Positions 16,834 to 19,155 of a DNA stretch of 19,155 nt are shown piece by piece. The position numbers were made by a program, and so were the translations under genes. Source of the stretch: JTS-RE37 sp041743425 (GTDB lineage Bacteria; Bacteroidota; Bacteroidia; Flavobacteriales; Flavobacteriaceae); the NCBI GenBank assembly GCA_041743425.1, contig JBGTMS010000062.1, positions 1 to 19,155 on the forward strand, given 5' to 3'. The number at the start of each line of letters is the position of its first letter. Position 1 is the stretch's first letter. The notes beneath the pieces are model-generated. The model saw only the letters and a program-made list of their open reading frames with translations, searched no databases and was not told where the DNA came from.

Positions 16834-18177
16834 ATGAAGATGCCTACAAGGTTGATAAGATTATTCCTTACCATGGTGCCGCTGTTTTTGCTCACTCCGG
16901 ATGTTCACGGACAATTGCTTAAAAGATTAAAGAAAAGCGCGGAAAGGGCAGCTGAACGTACCATTGAAAGGAGAGTGGATGAGGAGGCCTCCGAAAAAAC
17001 CGATGCGGCCCTTGACAGCATTCTGGAGCCCGGCACTGAGCAGGAAATTGATGAAGTGGAAGATGAGGGTGAGCTCCCCGTACCGGAGGAGGAAGTCCTG
17101 GAATCTGAGACAGGTTCAGAACCGTCAGCTGTTTCAAAAGTGCCTGAAAAAGGAACTCCCGGGACCTTTAAGGTATATACCAACTATGACTTTGTAGCCG
17201 GAAATAAATTAATACTCTACGAGGATTTTTCAGTGGACAAGATTGGGGATTTTCCCGCAAAATGGAATACCAATGGCGCCGGAGAGGTAGTTAAAATCAA
17301 CGAGGGGGAAGAAAAATGGTTGCAACTTGCCAATGAGACAACCTACATCCCAGACCTCGCGGGGACGCTTCCCAATGATTATACCCTGGAGTTTGACATG
17401 ATCACGACCGGCCTGAATAAGGACACCGGATCTTTAGCACGCATCATCATCACTCTGGATGACAACAATATGCTTAGAAGGGGTAGCGATTTTGCAGAAG
17501 TGAGTCTTCCTTTATGCCAGTTTACGGATGCCGGGGTGTATGTAGGCAATTATTTTAACGATGAAAACACTGTCCGAAACTATATACTTAAGGATATTCG
17601 CAAAGACGTATTGCAACGTGCCCATGTGGCGATTGCTGTAAACGGCCCCAGATTCCGGATGTGGATGAATGAAAGAAAACTGGTCGATCTTCCGAGGTTT
17701 ATTGTTAGCGGATTGCCCAAATATATAAAGTTTGATCTTGCCGGAATGCTTGGCGAAGACAGCGGACAATTTGCCTTCCTGACCAATATTAAACTGGCAG
17801 AAGGAGGAGAAGACCTGCGTAGTCTGCTCGTAAAAGAAGGAAAATTTTCTACTACCGGCATTCTGTTTGATCCGGCCTCCGATAAAATAAAACCGGAATC
17901 CTATGGCACCCTTAAACTGATCTCGGAAGCCCTGGTATCAGAAAGCAACATGCAGATTCATATTATTGGTCACACTGACGCAGATGGTTCTGAAGAAAGT
18001 AACCTCGACCTTTCTAAAAGAAGGGCGGATGCCGTTAAAAATAGCCTGGCACAGGAATTTGGCATTTCCGGAGACCGTCTGAAATCAGACGGCAAGGGAG
18101 AATCAGCCCCGGTTTCTGATAATACGACCACATCGGGAAAAGCTGAAAATCGAAGGGTGGAATTCGTAAGGATGTAA
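16834..18177 (+). CDS. OmpA-family protein with central domain
   Basis: A 447-residue exported protein. Residues 1-26 are a signal peptide (TPDVHG, then QLLKR). Residues about 28-60 form a highly charged, probably amphipathic helix (LLKRLKKSAERAAERTIERRVDEE), and about 63-95 an acidic, flexible linker. Residues about 120-330 form a beta-rich domain resembling a concanavalin/LamG fold (LPNDYTLEFDMITTG; HVAIAVNGPRFRMWMNERKL). Residues about 340-447 are an OmpA C-terminal peptidoglycan-binding domain, with GHTD at 379-382 and the NxxLSxxRAxxV motif fully present from Asn390. The protein should link peptidoglycan to something bound by the central domain. It has no OmpA beta-barrel and no lipobox, so attachment to the outer membrane is unclear. 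Confidence 0.85.
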   Translation: MKMPTRLIRLFLTMVPLFLLTPDVHGQLLKRLKKSAERAAERTIERRVDEEASEKTDAALDSILEPGTEQEIDEVEDEGELPVPEEEVLESETGSEPSAVSKVPEKGTPGTFKVYTNYDFVAGNKLILYEDFSVDKIGDFPAKWNTNGAGEVVKINEGEEKWLQLANETTYIPDLAGTLPNDYTLEFDMITTGLNKDTGSLARIIITLDDNNMLRRGSDFAEVSLPLCQFTDAGVYVGNYFNDENTVRNYILKDIRKDVLQRAHVAIAVNGPRFRMWMNERKLVDLPRFIVSGLPKYIKFDLAGMLGEDSGQFAFLTNIKLAEGGEDLRSLLVKEGKFSTTGILFDPASDKIKPESYGTLKLISEALVSESNMQIHIIGHTDADGSEESNLDLSKRRADAVKNSLAQEFGISGDRLKSDGKGESAPVSDNTTTSGKAENRRVEFVRM

Positions 18178-18381
18178 CGAATGATTTCCTGTGTAAAAAG
18201 CAGGTTGTGTCAGTAGCGTGACAAGCGGCACGAACGCTTTCTCTTAGAATAACCCCTTCGGCCATCCCTGCCGTTTGCAAACTTTGGGGAACTGAAGGCA
18301 GTGGTTTGTTACTGTAAAAATAACCGTGGCTCCGATGATTCTGGTACTTATTTGATATAAATCAATTTTAATTATTATACA
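18178..18381. other. Intergenic region before the TapB-like gene
   Basis: The 204 bp include a 10-bp palindrome GTTTGCAAAC (near 18273-18282), flanked at a distance by CTGCC and GGCAG, and a weak hairpin TTGTGTCA/TGACAA around 18206-18223. No perfect Bacteroidota promoter box was found; TACTTATTTG near 18347 has the right parts with wrong spacing. No coding potential was seen. Confidence 0.3.
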
Positions 18382-19056
18382 ATGAAAAAAGCGCTTCTTA
18401 TTCTCTCATTACTTTGCTCTTACTTCATGGGGATGGCCCAGGATAACTGCAGTAAGTTTTATCCCATGGAGGAAGGTACTACCATGCAAATGACCCTTTA
18501 TGATAAAAAGAACAAGCCTTCCGGCGTCATTGATTATACCGTAAAAGAGGCGGGTGACGACAAGGCCACCATGGCCTTTGAAATGCATGATGAAAAAGGT
18601 GAGCTCCTGAGCAGCTCTGAGTATCATATTGTGTGTAAGGAGGATGGGGTTTCAATCGATTTCAGCTCTCTCATGTCTCCGGCTTTGATGGAACAATACA
18701 AGGATGTGGAAGTTGACATGACCGGCACGGAATTGATACTTCCGAATAATCTGGGTGTAGGTCAAACCCTTCCTGATGCAGATGTACTCATGAATATTAA
18801 AATGACCCCCATCAATATGAAGATGACGAGCAAGATGTTTAACAGGAAAGTCGTTTCTCAGGAATCGCTTACCACACCCGCAGGGACCTTTGACTGCTAT
18901 GTTATCACCTTTGACAGTGAAACCAAGATGGGGGTGAAAATCAGCTCGAGCGGGAAACTCTGGCTCGCCGAAGGCGTGGGGATGGTCAAGCAGGAAACTT
19001 ACAATAAAAAAGGCGATTTTGCAGGAGCCACGATACTAACTGAATTCTCTAAATAG
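18382..19056 (+). CDS. Exported DUF3108/TapB-like protein
   Basis: A 224-residue protein with a signal peptide (MKKALLILSLLCSYFMGMA, then QDNC). The mature part is beta-rich, starting with CSKFYPMEEGTTMQMTLYDKKNKPSGVIDYTV and ending with TTPAGTFDCYVITFDSETKMGV, SGKLWLAEGVGMVKQETYNKKG. The 'amount of linear strands, then PAGTFDCYVI and a W-A-GVG-VK turn' pattern is that of DUF3108-like proteins, which Bacteroidota annotations often call TapB-family. Their biochemical role is not known to me. The predicted location is periplasm or surface; no lipobox is present, although mature Cys residues in DNC, IVCKEDG and FDCYV could form disulfides. It stands alone, with a 204-bp upstream gap, and is complete. 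Confidence 0.72.
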   Translation: MKKALLILSLLCSYFMGMAQDNCSKFYPMEEGTTMQMTLYDKKNKPSGVIDYTVKEAGDDKATMAFEMHDEKGELLSSSEYHIVCKEDGVSIDFSSLMSPALMEQYKDVEVDMTGTELILPNNLGVGQTLPDADVLMNIKMTPINMKMTSKMFNRKVVSQESLTTPAGTFDCYVITFDSETKMGVKISSSGKLWLAEGVGMVKQETYNKKGDFAGATILTEFSK

Positions 19057-19155
19057 GCTCTACCCCCGGGGTCGGATAAACGGTGTCCGGAAACTAACAA
19101 TTTACCGGAGGAACATTAATGCGTGCCCAGAATGTGAAAGATTCGTGTATCTTTA

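Noticed and set aside
19057..19155. TATCTTTA at the very right edge as a promoter -7 box for a following gene
   Set aside because: The last base differs from the consensus, no TTG lies at the right distance, and the downstream gene is outside the window.

Overview
The window looks like a chromosomal segment of a member of the Bacteroidota, most likely a marine-type Flavobacteriaceae. The evidence is a SusC/SusD outer-membrane pair, a secreted protein ending in a type IX secretion (T9SS) type A sorting domain, many lipoproteins with short lipoboxes, a Bacteroidota-type putative porin, and promoters matching TTG-N17-23-TAnnTTTG rather than the E. coli consensus. No plasmid, phage, CRISPR or tRNA signature is visible. 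Genus cannot be read from the sequence.

Layout. (1) Positions 1-384 hold no protein gene. On the minus strand they carry a folded, T8-tailed terminator for the porin gene, then a canonical strong promoter with A/T tracts behind it and a boxA-like leader. This is what the start of an rRNA operon looks like, and 16S rRNA probably begins just beyond position 1. (2) A minus-strand putative porin (385-2370) diverges from a plus-strand pair: a 1421-residue T9SS-secreted multidomain BNR/CARDB/thrombospondin-3 protein (2528-6793), translationally coupled to an FN3-like lipoprotein (6790-7491). (3) A 438-bp gene-free gap (7492-7929) separates convergent units. It contains a perfect 22-bp palindrome and a 159-bp element with 19-bp terminal inverted repeats that folds around one centre, resembling a MITE/REP element or double-sided terminator. 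(4) A minus-strand operon reads susC (13301 to 10266), susD (10252 to 8804) and a third surface lipoprotein (8787 to 7930). No glycoside hydrolase, protease or sigma/anti-sigma regulator lies beside it, so its substrate cannot be read. (5) On the plus strand follow rnhB (ribonuclease HII), an unusual hairpin-rich gap, a large lipoprotein with a probable beta-propeller, an OmpA-family protein with an extra central domain, and a small exported DUF3108/TapB-like protein.

How the genes work together. Apart from rnhB, every protein gene encodes an exported or envelope protein. The SusC/D/third-lipoprotein set is a nutrient-uptake complex: SusD captures, SusC transports with TonB energy, and the third protein probably helps bind. 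The T9SS protein and its coupled lipoprotein look like a second surface module, possibly adhesive. The other envelope genes are each preceded by 100-220 bp and are probably separate transcription units. No clear new enzymatic or defence system is present. The most unusual signals are non-coding: the centred palindromic element at 7737-7895, the foldable rnhB downstream region at 14116-14240, and the inverted repeat sitting on the porin promoter at 2384-2410.
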